Source: an uncultured Rhodopila sp.
Lineage (GTDB): Bacteria > Pseudomonadota > Alphaproteobacteria > Acetobacterales > Acetobacteraceae
Reading direction: 5' to 3'
NCBI GenBank assembly: GCA_903851415.1
Contig: CAINOE010000211.1
Location: 1 to 64,000 of the forward strand
DNA: 64,000 nucleotides
Shown: in pieces, positions 1 to 9,253 of the stretch
Position numbering within the stretch: position 1 is the stretch's first letter
Layout of the letters: the number at the start of each line of letters is the position of its first letter
The notes under the pieces: generated by a model
Database searches by the model: none
What the model saw: the letters and a program-made list of their open reading frames with translations, nothing else
Told to the model about the DNA's origin: nothing
Translations under genes and position numbers: made by a program

Positions 1-120
1 GCAGCCGCCGCGGGCGCAGCCGCCGCGGGCGCAGCCGCCGCGGGCGCAGCCGCCGCGGGCGCAGAAGCCTCGGGCGCAGAAGCCTCGGGCGCGGAAGCCT
101 CGGGCGCGGAAGCCTCGGGA
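1..120 (-). repeat. 15-bp coding tandem repeat (pentapeptide repeats)
   Basis: Eight head-to-tail 15-bp units. Four near-identical units at 1-60 encode repeating Ala/Pro (PAAAA) and four variants at 61-120 encode PEASA on the minus strand. The unit length is a multiple of three, so copy-number change would not shift the frame. The array lies in the tail of the DUF4340 protein and may continue beyond the window. Confidence 0.9.
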
Positions 121-1199
121 GAGGCAGCGGCAGGCGACGCGGGCTGGGCTGCCTCCGGCACCGGCTCGGGATGCGCGGCAGCAGGCGCGGGCGCGGGAGG
201 TTCCGGCGACTTCAGATCATCGATCGCCGGCACCAGCGACTTTTCTTTCCAGGAGGGGACCTGGTAGCTCCATCCGGCAAGACGTGCGGACAGGCGATCG
301 GCTTCGGCCTTGACCTTCTCGGGACCGGAGACCGCGAACCGCGCCCAGACATCCTTGCCGGCGTGCAGCAGCGTCACCTTCACCACCAGCCCGTCCAGCG
401 TGGTGAACACCGCCTGGCCAGCCGGCTCCCCGGCCGCATCGGCGTCGGCTTTGACCGACTGCAAGGTCAGCGTCTCCAGCGCGCGCGCCACGTTATCGAC
501 CTTGTAGTCCTCCAGCTTCGGGTGCTCCGCCGGCCTGGTCAGCACGAACTTGCCGTCCACCCGGCCGAACACCAGGGCGTCGTCGCCGACAACCACCGAG
601 GCGATCTTGTCCTGGCCGATATTCAGGATGTCGCGGTCCAGCCACGCCTGCGCATCGGCGTCCGCCTGGAGAGTTCCCTCCGCCAGCCAGGACTGAGTCT
701 CCTCCGGGCGGCGGACATAGACCTCGTCCGGCACGTGCCCCTGGCTGCGCACCCGCCGGTGCCCGACGATCACCGCGACGATGGGCTGGCCGCCGGCATC
801 CAGCAGCCGCACCAGGTCGCCCGAGGCGGCCGCGCCGTTCGGATCGTCCACGCCGAGACGGGCGAACTCCGCGGGGTTGCCGGTGCGCGGCTCCAGCAGC
901 CGCAACTCGGTCAGCCCGGTCAGCACGCCGCGCAGCTTGACATCCTGGATCGGGTAATCGTGCATCGAGGCGACGCCCCAGCCGCCATCGGCGCGCTTCT
1001 CGATCACCGTCTGCTTGCCCTGGTGGGTGATCTCCAGCTTCGCCGCGTCGTGCAGCTTCGCGGCCAGGCCGGGGAACATCAGCCCACCGCCGGGGATGGC
1101 GGTCTGCTCGCGCGGCGTCGTCGCGACACCGTAGTACCAGCCGCCCGCGACGGCCGCGGCGCCCGCGACGACCAGCGCGGCGAGGGTGACGGCCCTCAT
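1..1199 (-). CDS. DUF4340 domain protein, 3' end beyond window
   Basis: Partial gene: about 399 codons are visible and the frame is still open at base 1. The N-terminus (MRAVTLAALVVAGAAAVAAG) looks like one membrane anchor, followed by a DUF4340-type body with several repeated beta-rich modules. The visible C-terminus is low complexity, rich in Ala, Pro, Glu and Ser. DUF4340 proteins are normally encoded next to GldG-like proteins of ABC-2 export systems, which fits here: the ATG overlaps the stop of the upstream GldG-like gene by 4 bp (ATGA), so translation is probably coupled. The substrate is unknown. Family call from context and sequence style; the tail is likely a disordered spacer. Confidence 0.75.
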   Translation of the reverse strand, partial: MRAVTLAALVVAGAAAVAGGWYYGVATTPREQTAIPGGGLMFPGLAAKLHDAAKLEITHQGKQTVIEKRADGGWGVASMHDYPIQDVKLRGVLTGLTELRLLEPRTGNPAEFARLGVDDPNGAAASGDLVRLLDAGGQPIVAVIVGHRRVRSQGHVPDEVYVRRPEETQSWLAEGTLQADADAQAWLDRDILNIGQDKIASVVVGDDALVFGRVDGKFVLTRPAEHPKLEDYKVDNVARALETLTLQSVKADADAAGEPAGQAVFTTLDGLVVKVTLLHAGKDVWARFAVSGPEKVKAEADRLSARLAGWSYQVPSWKEKSLVPAIDDLKSPEPPAPAPAAAHPEPVPEAAQPASPAAASPEASAPEASAPEASAPEASAPAAAAPAAAAPAAAAPAAA

Positions 1200-3094
1200 C
1201 GGCGTGCCCTCGCGCGGCGGCGTCGTTGCAGGATGCCCATGGCAATCGCCACCACGGTCAGCACGGTCGGTACCAGGACGATGGTGAAGACGCGCATCTC
1301 GGTCTCGAGTCGCGAAATGTCACGGTTCAGCTCCAGTTGCACCGCGCGCAGCTTGCCGCGGGTTTGCAGGATGTCCTGCCGGGCGGTGTCGATCGCGGCG
1401 CGCTGTTCGGGCGTGATCACGGCCTCGGTCTTCCCGTTTTCGCCGCCCGATCGCAGCGTGCGCAACTGCTTCTCCACGTCGTCGAGGTGGCTCTGCAAGG
1501 CCTGCTGAGTCTGGCGGTACTGCGCCTCCGCCTCGCTCTGCATGGCCGCGACCAGGGTGAACGGGCGGTTGGTGTCGCCGCGGGAGCGCAGGCCGATCAG
1601 CGCGTCGCTGCCCGACAGGGTGCCAATCAGGTTGGCGACAAAGGGACCGTTGTCGGAGAACGGGGTGGCGGTCTGCTGGCCGAAGAAGTCGGCGATGCGC
1701 ACCCAGAAACGGTCCGCCAGTATGTCGGCATCGGCCACGACGATCATGTTGGCGGGGCCGTCGGTCTGCGCCTTGTGCGCGGGGAAATTGTCCGGCCGCT
1801 TCTGCTCGCCTGTCAGCGGCGGCGGTCCGGAGAAGGCGGATTTCAGCACCCCGTGCACGCGGGCGGCGATGACGCGCGGACCGCCCTGCGGCTTGAAGCC
1901 GGCCAGAATTTTCGCCGGATCGGGCATTTTCACGTCATCGACCGGGAGCAGTTCGCTGCGGTCGCTGCTGGTCAGCAGCGGGGTGAAGTCGATCGCCGCA
2001 TCCGGGGCTTTCGCCAGCGACCCGGCGGACGCCACCGTCACCTGCTGCAGATCCGCCGTCGCCGGGTCATCGTGGTTGATGCCTTCGCGGATGTTGAACC
2101 AGGCGACGTAGCTGACCGCCTGGACCTCGTCGTTGCCGCCGGCCCGCACCCGCCAGGCGCCGGTCAGGTCGCCGACGACCTTCGACGGATCGAACTGGAT
2201 GCCCCAGGCATCGAACAGAGTCTTGAGGTCGGAATGGGTGTCCGCCGGCGGCATGCCGGTCTGGGAGGGGGTGGAGGCCAGCGCCTCGCTCCACGGATCG
2301 ACCATCGCCATCAGCTTGCCGCCGCGCATGACGAACTGGTCGATCGCATACAGCGTGGCGGGCGAGAGATCCCGGGCCTCCGCCACCAGCAGCACCTGGA
2401 TGTCCGGGTCGATGACCTGCGCATCCGGCGCCACCGTCTTGACCGTGTTGGTCTGCCGCAGCAGCACGGTGGAGGCATAGGGCTGGCCGCCCGGTCCCTG
2501 GCCGCGCGTCATCATCAGGGTGCGCGGATCGCCGTCCAGCGGCAGCGACGACATCACGCCGACGACGGGGCGGGCCGGGTTGGACAGGTCGTAGACCAGT
2601 TTCGTCAGATCGTATTCCAGGAAGCGCTCGCGTTCAGCCTGGAAGAACGGGATGGTCTTCTCATCGTCCTCCAGGTTGGTGCCGGCGAGGCCGAAATAGA
2701 CCTGGGATCCGTTCTGGTCGAGCGGCACGGGCTGCAGGCCGTAGGCCATGGCGCGGTCCTCGGTGTCGCTGAACGGTTCGGGGTCGTAGAATTCCAGCTT
2801 TACTTTGCCGTTCGACACCGAGGCGTAGTCCTCCAGCATTTCCCGCACGTGATCGGCGTAGGTGCCGTAGGCGGGGACGGTGCTGCCGAGCTGCTTCGAG
2901 TAGAACAGGCGAAGCGTCACCGGTTCCTTCAGTTCGGCCAGGATTTGCCGCGTGCCGGGTGCCAGGGTGTAGATGTGCCCCTGCGTCAGGTCGAGCTGGA
3001 CGTTGGCGAGCCGGGCATCGGCGAACATGTTGATGCCGATGGCGATCGCGGCGGCGGCAACGATGCCGATGAGGGAGAAGGTCAGGCGGCGCAT
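1196..3094 (-). CDS. GldG-like ABC-2 auxiliary protein
   Basis: About 632 aa. N-terminal membrane segment, then a large extracytoplasmic region of the GldG / ABC_transp_aux type (uncharacterised ABC-type transport family), a coiled coil around the QTQQALQSHLDDVEKQLRTL region, and a C-terminal membrane helix (VFTIVLVPTVLTVVAIAMG) followed by a basic tail. Start chosen at MRRLTFSLIG, 4 bp after the upstream stop. A start 30 bp further upstream (MSINGKR) would overlap the permease gene and is possible. Second to last gene of an ATPase-permease-GldG-DUF4340 operon. In Bacteroidetes GldAFG is tied to gliding; outside that phylum the cargo is generally unknown. Confidence 0.8.
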   Translation of the reverse strand: MRRLTFSLIGIVAAAAIAIGINMFADARLANVQLDLTQGHIYTLAPGTRQILAELKEPVTLRLFYSKQLGSTVPAYGTYADHVREMLEDYASVSNGKVKLEFYDPEPFSDTEDRAMAYGLQPVPLDQNGSQVYFGLAGTNLEDDEKTIPFFQAERERFLEYDLTKLVYDLSNPARPVVGVMSSLPLDGDPRTLMMTRGQGPGGQPYASTVLLRQTNTVKTVAPDAQVIDPDIQVLLVAEARDLSPATLYAIDQFVMRGGKLMAMVDPWSEALASTPSQTGMPPADTHSDLKTLFDAWGIQFDPSKVVGDLTGAWRVRAGGNDEVQAVSYVAWFNIREGINHDDPATADLQQVTVASAGSLAKAPDAAIDFTPLLTSSDRSELLPVDDVKMPDPAKILAGFKPQGGPRVIAARVHGVLKSAFSGPPPLTGEQKRPDNFPAHKAQTDGPANMIVVADADILADRFWVRIADFFGQQTATPFSDNGPFVANLIGTLSGSDALIGLRSRGDTNRPFTLVAAMQSEAEAQYRQTQQALQSHLDDVEKQLRTLRSGGENGKTEAVITPEQRAAIDTARQDILQTRGKLRAVQLELNRDISRLETEMRVFTIVLVPTVLTVVAIAMGILQRRRRARARR

Positions 3095-3098
3095 CGTG

Positions 3099-3830
3099 TC
3101 AGTCCGCTTTCCGTTGATCGACAAGAACAGTGTTCAGGAACAGGAAGAACCCGATGAAGGTGGCGAAGTAGATCACGTCGCGCAGCGAGATCAACCCGCG
3201 GGTGAAGTCGGTGAACCGGTCGGTGATCGCCAGCCTCCTGGTGAATTCCCCCAGCGCCGGGGCGGTGTGCGACAGGAAGTCGTTGACGATCGGGTTGGAG
3301 GCGACGGCGAAGACGAAACAGACCGCCACCGCCAGGACGAAGGCGATGACCTGGTTGCGCGTCAGCGCCGACATCGCCGCGCCGACGGAAAGGTAGGCTC
3401 CCGCGATCAGCAGGCTGCCGAGATAGCCGGCGGCGATGACGCCGTTGTCCGGGTTGCCGAGGATGTTGACCGCGATGACGAACGGGAAGGTCAGCAGCAG
3501 GGCGATGGCGCAGAACGCCCAGGCGGCGAGGAATTTCCCCAGCACCGCCTGGGTCTGGGTGACCGGCAGAGTGAGAAGCAGCTCGATGGTGCCGAGCCGG
3601 CGCTCCTCGGCCCAGAGGCGCATGGTGATGGCCGGGATCAGCAGCAGGAACACCCACGGAACGAACGTGAAGAACGGATTCAGATCGGCGATCCCGCGGT
3701 CGAAGAACTGGCCGAGATTGAAGGTCAGGGCGCCTTGCAGGACCAGGAAGATGACGATGAACACGGTGGCGACGGGGGTGGCGAAGTAGGCGCGAAGCTC
3801 CCGTTCGGCGATGGTGAGGATGGTGTTCAT
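3099..3830 (-). CDS. ABC-2 type permease (GldF-like)
   Basis: 243 aa polytopic membrane protein with about six hydrophobic segments. It starts MNTILTIAERELRAYFATPV, the typical amphipathic N-terminus of ABC-2 permeases of the GldF/NosY type, and has the coupling-helix pattern ITMRLWAEERRLGTIELLLT. It should pair with the ATPase encoded at 4030-4785 and the GldG-like protein just downstream. The gap to the ATPase gene (about 200 bp) is filled by a palindromic repeat, so the ATPase may be expressed somewhat differently. The exported substrate cannot be told from sequence. Confidence 0.85.
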   Translation of the reverse strand: MNTILTIAERELRAYFATPVATVFIVIFLVLQGALTFNLGQFFDRGIADLNPFFTFVPWVFLLLIPAITMRLWAEERRLGTIELLLTLPVTQTQAVLGKFLAAWAFCAIALLLTFPFVIAVNILGNPDNGVIAAGYLGSLLIAGAYLSVGAAMSALTRNQVIAFVLAVAVCFVFAVASNPIVNDFLSHTAPALGEFTRRLAITDRFTDFTRGLISLRDVIYFATFIGFFLFLNTVLVDQRKAD

Positions 3831-3898
3831 GCGGACGGGGTCTCCGAGCGTGCCATGGCCTGGCCCGTTCCCGTGTCATGGCCGGGCCTGGTTTTGTT

Positions 3899-3993
3899 TG
3901 TGTCCTGGCCGGGCTTGGTCCGGCCATCCACGACTTTGGTTGGTTCGGCATCGCAAGTCGTGGATGGCGGGGCCAAGCCCGGCCATGACACAA
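3899..3993. repeat. Dispersed palindromic repeat, copy 1
   Basis: Two arms of about 39 bp (3899-3937 and 3955-3993) that are imperfect reverse complements, with conserved ends reading GGCCATGAC and an internal CATCCACGACTTTG. A partial extra copy of the outer end lies at about 3874-3890. The same arms recur at 4967-5058 and 30709-30855, with relatives at 34317, 37948, 49031 and 56018. A strong hairpin is expected in RNA from either strand, so it could attenuate transcription between the permease and ATPase genes. Confidence 0.85.
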
Positions 3994-4029
3994 ACCTGCG
4001 CGGCGATGGGACAGCCGATGTGCGTGCCA

Positions 4030-4785
<756 letters not shown>

Positions 4786-4886
4786 GTTGCGTTCCCCTCA
4801 GTCTACGCTGGGCGGCGGACATACAAGAATCGCTGATCAATGCAACCCGGGCGGTAAGGGGATGACCGTAAGTTAACGCAACGGTA

Positions 4887-5147
4887 GGAGGGGCATCCCC
4901 CGTACGCGGTAAAATAAGTTGGGAGTCGGCGGCCCGTCCCTTGGGAGTCGGCGGCCCGTCCCATTTTGTCATGGCCGGATTTAGTCCGGCCATCCACGAC
5001 TTTGGTTCCATCAGCACCGCAAGTCGTGGATGGCCGGGACAAGCCCGGCCATGCCACAGGGGGCGATATCCGCGCCGCCAGCCCTTATTTTAGCGGCTAT
5101 GGGGGCATCCCCGCCCTCATGGCCCGGACAAGCCCGGCCATGACGGC
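4887..5147. repeat. Nested composite repeat between ATPase and cheZ
   Basis: An inner palindrome of the dispersed family (4967-5058) sits between outer inverted arms (about 4887-4923 and 5080-5116) that share TAAAATAAG and a GGGGCATCCCC-like block in opposite orientation. A perfect 22-bp tandem duplication (4919-4940 and 4941-4962, beginning TTGGGAGTCGGC) lies just inside the left arm. A further half copy (CATGGCC...GGCCATGA) occupies about 5117-5147. No gene is visible in 4786-5159. It looks like a small palindromic element inserted in an older one. Confidence 0.75.
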
Positions 5148-5159
5148 GGGGAGGGGACT

Positions 5160-5723
5160 CTACCCGAACATCGAATCCACCGCTTCCTGCAGCAGATCCG
5201 GGTTGTCTTCGGCCGCCGGGGCGGCGGCACCGGCTTCCTCGCCCTCCGGCACGATGTCGGTCAGCATCGTCTCCACCTGCTGGAGGTGCTGGATAGCCCG
5301 GCGGATGCGCTGGCCGGTGACGTCCTGGAAGGAGCACGCTTCGAAGATCGCGTTGACTTTCTCATTCACCGCCTGCACCGAAGCGGGATCGGCCGAACCG
5401 TCGCGCAGCCAGTCGCTGATCGCTTCCGCCGCCTCCATGATCCGGTTCGCCGCAGCCTCGGTCGCCTGCACCACGGCCTCCAGTTCCAGCCCGCTGTTGT
5501 GCGTGGCGGCGGCGGGCATGGCGATCAGGCCGGCGATCTGCTCCCGGATGCCCTTGAGCTGACCGGACAGGTTGTTCTCGCTGAAATCCATCAGGTCCAC
5601 GGTGGCGTGGATCTCGGCGCTGAGTTCGGCGATGCGGCGATCGACGAAGCTGCGCAAATCGCCCATCTCGGCGCGGATGGCCGCGGTGATCACCTGCTGG
5701 ATATGGTCTGCCTGGATTTCCAC
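5160..5723 (-). CDS. cheZ: CheZ-family protein phosphatase
   Basis: 187 aa from a GTG preceded by a GGGGTGA-type ribosome site; an upstream GTG at 5762 would give 200 aa but has no visible site. Long helical protein with the CheZ active-site region EACSFQDVTGQRIRR (compare the FQDLTGQ motif of CheZ) and an acidic C-terminal helix ending LLQEAVDSMFG, which resembles the CheY-binding tail of CheZ. Known CheZ proteins dephosphorylate CheY-P. No other chemotaxis gene lies in the window, so its response-regulator partner is elsewhere. The neighbouring copper ATPase does not suggest a functional link. Confidence 0.82.
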   Translation of the reverse strand: MEIQADHIQQVITAAIRAEMGDLRSFVDRRIAELSAEIHATVDLMDFSENNLSGQLKGIREQIAGLIAMPAAATHNSGLELEAVVQATEAAANRIMEAAEAISDWLRDGSADPASVQAVNEKVNAIFEACSFQDVTGQRIRRAIQHLQQVETMLTDIVPEGEEAGAAAPAAEDNPDLLQEAVDSMFG

Positions 5724-5775
5724 GTGCCTGTCACCCCGTCGGAGAAGCGGCGATAGGAGCACGCAGTGATTAATA

Positions 5776-7917
5776 TCAGGTTAAGGGCCGCCAGCTTCGC
5801 AGCAGCAGCGCATTGCAGACCACGCTGACCGAGGACAGCGCCATCGCCGCGCCCGCCGCCATCGGGCTGAGGTATCCCAGCGCCGCCAGCGGGATCCCCA
5901 GCGCGTTGTAGGCGAACGCCCAGAACAGCCCCTGGCGGATTTTCCGCACCGTCCGGCGGGACACCTCGATCGCGTCGGCGACCAGCGACAGGTCGCCGCG
6001 CATCAGCGTGATCCCGGCGGTTTCCATCGCCACATCCGTTCCGCCGCCCATGGCGATGCCGACATCCGCGGCGGCGAGGGCGGGGGCGTCGTTGACGCCG
6101 TCGCCAACCATCGCAACCGGGCGGAGGGCGGCGACGGCTTCGGCCTTGCCCTGCGGCAGGATGCCGGCATGCACCTCGTCGATGCCGATCTGCCGTGCGA
6201 CCGTCCGGGCGGCGCCTTCCGAGTCGCCGGTCAGCATGACGGTGCGCAGGCCCATCCGGTGAAGCTGCCCGATCGCCTCCCTGGCCCCCGGCTTGATCGT
6301 GTCGGAGAAGCCCAGCACTGCCGCGGCGCGGCGTTGCGGCGCGGTCTCGGCCAGGTAGGAGACGGTGTGGCCGGCCCCGGTCATCGCCGCCGCATCGGCT
6401 GCCAGCGGGGCGAGGTCGATGCCGTTATCCGCCATCAGCCGGGCGTTGCCGAGGATCAGGTGGCGGTCGCCGACGGTCGCCGCGACGCCGAGGCCGGGCA
6501 TGGCGCGGAAGTGTTCGGCGCGCGGTTTTTCGATGGCCTTTGCGGCGATGCGAACGGCCTCGGCCAGCGGGTGCTCGCTGCCAGCCTGCAGCGCGGCGGC
6601 GTCGGCCAGCGCCCGGGGCGGCACGATACGGGCGAGTGACGGTTTCCCCAGCGTCAGCGTGCCGGTCTTGTCGAAGGCCACGGTTTGAACCGCGCAAGCG
6701 CGCTCCAGCGCCTCGGCGTCGCGGATCAGGATGCCGCGGCGGGCGGCCATGCCGGTGCCGACCATGATGGCGGTGGGGGTGGCGAGGCCGAGGGCGCAGG
6801 GGCAGGCGATCACCAGCACCGAGACCGCGTTCAGGATCGCCGTGTCCGCGCCGGCTCCGGCGAGCAGCCAGGCGGCCAGCGTGGCGAGTGCGATGCCGAT
6901 GACCACCGGCACGAACACCGCGCTCGTTTTGTCCGCCAGCCGTTGGATCGGCGCTTTCGAGGCTTGCGCGTCTTGCACCAGGCGGACGATGCGGGCGAGC
7001 ATGGTCTCGGCGCCGATGGCGGTGGTCTCAATGACCAGATGGCCGTCGGCGTTGATGGCGCCGGCCGCCACGCTGTCGCCGACGGTGTGATCTGTTGGCA
7101 GGCTCTCGCCGGTGAGCATGGAGGCGTCGATCGCGCCGCTGCCTTTGGCGATGCGGCCGTCGACGGGGATGCGTTCCCCCGGGCGGACGACAATCAGGTC
7201 GCCGTGGCGGATGGCGGCGATCGGGGTTTCGGTCTCGGTGTTTTTGTTGAGCAGGCGGGCGGTGGCGGGGCGTAGTTTTATCAGCGCGGCGAGGGCGTTG
7301 AGGGTGCTGCGTTTGGCTTTCGCCTCCAGCCACTTGCCGAACAGGACGAAGGTGATCAGCAGCGCGGCGGACTCGAAATAAAGGCCGTGGGCGTGGCCGG
7401 TGGCGAGCCAGGTCCAGGTGGACAGGCCCCAGGCGGCGGTGGTGCCGAGGGCGACGAGCAGGTCCATGTTGCCGGACAGCGCCCGGGCGGCGGCCCAGCC
7501 GGCTTTGTAGAAGCGGGCGCCGAGCCAGAACTGGATGATGGTGGCGAGGGCGAACTGCGCGGCGGCCGGCAGCATCAGGGCGGGGGCCGCCATGCCGGGC
7601 AGCAGCGGGGCGCTGAGGACGGCGGCGGCGATCAGGTGGATGAGGTCTTTTTTGTCCTGCGGTTTGGTGCCGGCCGTCGGCGGGGCTTCGGGGCGGATTT
7701 CGGCGGCGGTGAAGCCGGCTTTCTGTATTGCTGCGATCAGCGCCTGAAGGTCGGGGTGGTGGGCGGTGACGCGGGCGCGCTCGGTGGCGAGGTTGACGGC
7801 GGCGGCTTGGACGCCGGGGACGCGGGCGAGGACTTTCTCCACGCGGCTGACGCACGAGGCGCAGGTCATGCCGGTGATGGCGAGGTCGATGGTTTGGGTG
7901 GGGGAGGCAGCGGGCAT
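5776..7917 (-). CDS. copA: Copper-translocating P1B-type ATPase
   Basis: 713 aa. N-terminal heavy-metal domain with GMTCASC (about residues 17-23), eight predicted membrane helices, actuator TGES, the transport motif CPC in VIACPCALGLATP, phosphorylation site DKTGT, SEHP in the nucleotide domain and GDGVNDAPAL in the hinge. The CPC motif with one CxxC domain points to Cu+ (or Ag+) efflux across the inner membrane. No CueR-like regulator or CopZ chaperone is adjacent. No convincing ribosome site precedes the ATG. Complete and apparently intact. Confidence 0.92.
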   Translation of the reverse strand: MPAASPTQTIDLAITGMTCASCVSRVEKVLARVPGVQAAAVNLATERARVTAHHPDLQALIAAIQKAGFTAAEIRPEAPPTAGTKPQDKKDLIHLIAAAVLSAPLLPGMAAPALMLPAAAQFALATIIQFWLGARFYKAGWAAARALSGNMDLLVALGTTAAWGLSTWTWLATGHAHGLYFESAALLITFVLFGKWLEAKAKRSTLNALAALIKLRPATARLLNKNTETETPIAAIRHGDLIVVRPGERIPVDGRIAKGSGAIDASMLTGESLPTDHTVGDSVAAGAINADGHLVIETTAIGAETMLARIVRLVQDAQASKAPIQRLADKTSAVFVPVVIGIALATLAAWLLAGAGADTAILNAVSVLVIACPCALGLATPTAIMVGTGMAARRGILIRDAEALERACAVQTVAFDKTGTLTLGKPSLARIVPPRALADAAALQAGSEHPLAEAVRIAAKAIEKPRAEHFRAMPGLGVAATVGDRHLILGNARLMADNGIDLAPLAADAAAMTGAGHTVSYLAETAPQRRAAAVLGFSDTIKPGAREAIGQLHRMGLRTVMLTGDSEGAARTVARQIGIDEVHAGILPQGKAEAVAALRPVAMVGDGVNDAPALAAADVGIAMGGGTDVAMETAGITLMRGDLSLVADAIEVSRRTVRKIRQGLFWAFAYNALGIPLAALGYLSPMAAGAAMALSSVSVVCNALLLRSWRPLT

Positions 7918-7999
7918 GGGGGTGATTAGGGGGGTGGGGACGGTGGGGGCAAGATCTCGCTTGAATCGCGAAATCGTCTACGTTCACCTCTCGTTCATG

Positions 8000-8014
8000 T
8001 TGACTTATAGTCAA
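8000..8014. promoter_or_regulatory. Palindrome upstream of DUF4258 gene (possible operator)
   Basis: Perfect 6-bp arms TTGACT/AGTCAA separated by TAT. It sits in the divergent gap between copA and the DUF4258 gene, and the left arm also resembles a -35 hexamer. Antitoxins of the MqsA type bind short palindromes in their own promoter, so this could be the operator for the HTH protein encoded at 8550. Not proven. Confidence 0.4.
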
Positions 8015-8177
8015 GTTCCGATTAGGTATGTCTCGACGATCAGCGCGAAACTAAACTAAGGGGTGTGCTCGACTAATCGCCGGCAATTATTACGGCTCAG
8101 TGTCTGTCTACTTTTCAGTTCCGATCATGAAAGATCCCCATCGATGTTCGACCCACCTTTTCCCAGGGAGCGACCCC

Positions 8178-8489
8178 GTGAGGCAAGCCGAAAGCGTTGC
8201 GGATGCGTTGAGAAGGCTACGCAAGACTAGTGGATTTTCTCCTGTTTGGAGTTTTCATGCGGAGCATGAAAGACTTCCGGACTACTATGCGAAATGGGGG
8301 CTTGATAAGTTGATTTGCGAGAAAGTCGTGTCGACTGGGACGCTACACTCGATTGAGGTTGATGTTCACGGGCGTGAGACGGTTCACGTGCGAGGGCGGG
8401 TAGACGGACTCACCGTTGATGTAGTCGTAGGTGTGGCACATACATCTAGTGAGACGTTCGTGCTAATCATAACGCTCAAGCCGAAATGA
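8178..8489 (+). CDS. DUF4258-like putative toxin
   Basis: 103 aa from a GTG with AGGGAG seven bases upstream; in-frame codons back to 8100 lack such a site. The pattern HAEHERLPDYYAKWGLDKLI, then VHVRGRVDGLTVDVVVGV and ETFVLIITLKP, follows the DUF4258 fold, a small RelE/MqsR-related alpha-beta family. It is followed 60 bp later by an HTH protein of MqsA type, the usual partner. The segment is clearly richer in A and T than its neighbours, suggesting recent transfer. Function as a toxin is inferred from fold and context only. Confidence 0.6.
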   Translation: MRQAESVADALRRLRKTSGFSPVWSFHAEHERLPDYYAKWGLDKLICEKVVSTGTLHSIEVDVHGRETVHVRGRVDGLTVDVVVGVAHTSSETFVLIITLKPK

Positions 8490-8549
8490 AAATTGTTAAT
8501 TGACATATTGCAAGGCTATTAAACTGATCCGCATTCGGAGCTAATCAGA

Positions 8550-9080
8550 ATGCTAAGAAATTTGGAATATTATGAGGAAAAGGGGATTGGCCTCCCATAC
8601 CCCGTCATCCTGCTGAACATAGTTCAGGAATTGATTGATGACAGAGGCGAGCGAATTGGCACTCGCATCCCTAATCTCCAGGGTCTATCTGCGACGGTTG
8701 CGATCGCCCGTTGCTTACATCCGCTGAAATTACGTGGTGCTGAGGTAAGGTTTATCAGGCGTGTTCTGGACGTCAATCAGATGGATTTTTCGGCTCAACT
8801 CGAATTAGGGTCTGTTGAGAGTATAAGCCGCTGGGAAAATGATGTTCGGCCAGTCGGCGACTCGGTTGACAAGCTACTGCGGTTTGTTGCGATAGCCAGC
8901 CTGCGTGAGCTAGCGCCCGGGATCTCAGCAGCGGCTGATTCGAAGCTCATTCAGCTGCGTATCCAGCGCCGGCATAGTTTGGATGAGTGGCCTCGATTGG
9001 TTATAACGCCGACTAGTTCGAAAGGCGTGGGTATCGAGTACACTTTGCATAGCGCCGACCAGGCCAGCCAACCGATTTGA
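8550..9080 (+). CDS. MqsA-like HTH protein (putative antitoxin)
   Basis: 176 aa. A helix-turn-helix segment around residues 70-110 (VRFIRRVLDVNQMDFSAQL, then VESISRWENDVRPVGDSVDKLLRF) has the RRxxxLsQ...iSRWEnG...P form of the MqsA/XRE C-terminal domain. No zinc-binding CxxC pairs are present, so it lacks the MqsA N-terminal zinc domain. The N-terminal 65 and C-terminal 60 residues are not recognised. AT-rich like the DUF4258 gene before it. Probably the antitoxin and autorepressor of a two-gene module. Confidence 0.6.
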   Translation: MLRNLEYYEEKGIGLPYPVILLNIVQELIDDRGERIGTRIPNLQGLSATVAIARCLHPLKLRGAEVRFIRRVLDVNQMDFSAQLELGSVESISRWENDVRPVGDSVDKLLRFVAIASLRELAPGISAAADSKLIQLRIQRRHSLDEWPRLVITPTSSKGVGIEYTLHSADQASQPI

Positions 9081-9253
9081 GATGTCGAATCGCGAATACC
9101 GCATGTCGCATGACTTCGCTCGATAGCGCCCATGTCGAAATATCCTGAGCCGCCCCAAAAACTGCACTCTGCGCCCAGCTTCGCCAGCGAGCGTCTCCTC
9201 TCCGCCTCGCGGCTGGAGCGCTTGGCCAACTTCGCGAAAGCATTCCACAGGCT

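Noticed and set aside
171-1508. Long plus-strand open frame
   Set aside because: Mirror of the DUF4340 and GldG-like genes in GC-rich DNA; no family features and no ribosome site.
4919-4962. CRISPR-like repeat
   Set aside because: Only two directly abutting copies without spacers; a tandem duplication.
8500-8528. Promoter between the DUF4258 and HTH genes
   Set aside because: TTGACA is perfect, but no acceptable -10 lies at 16-18 bp; kept only as a remark.
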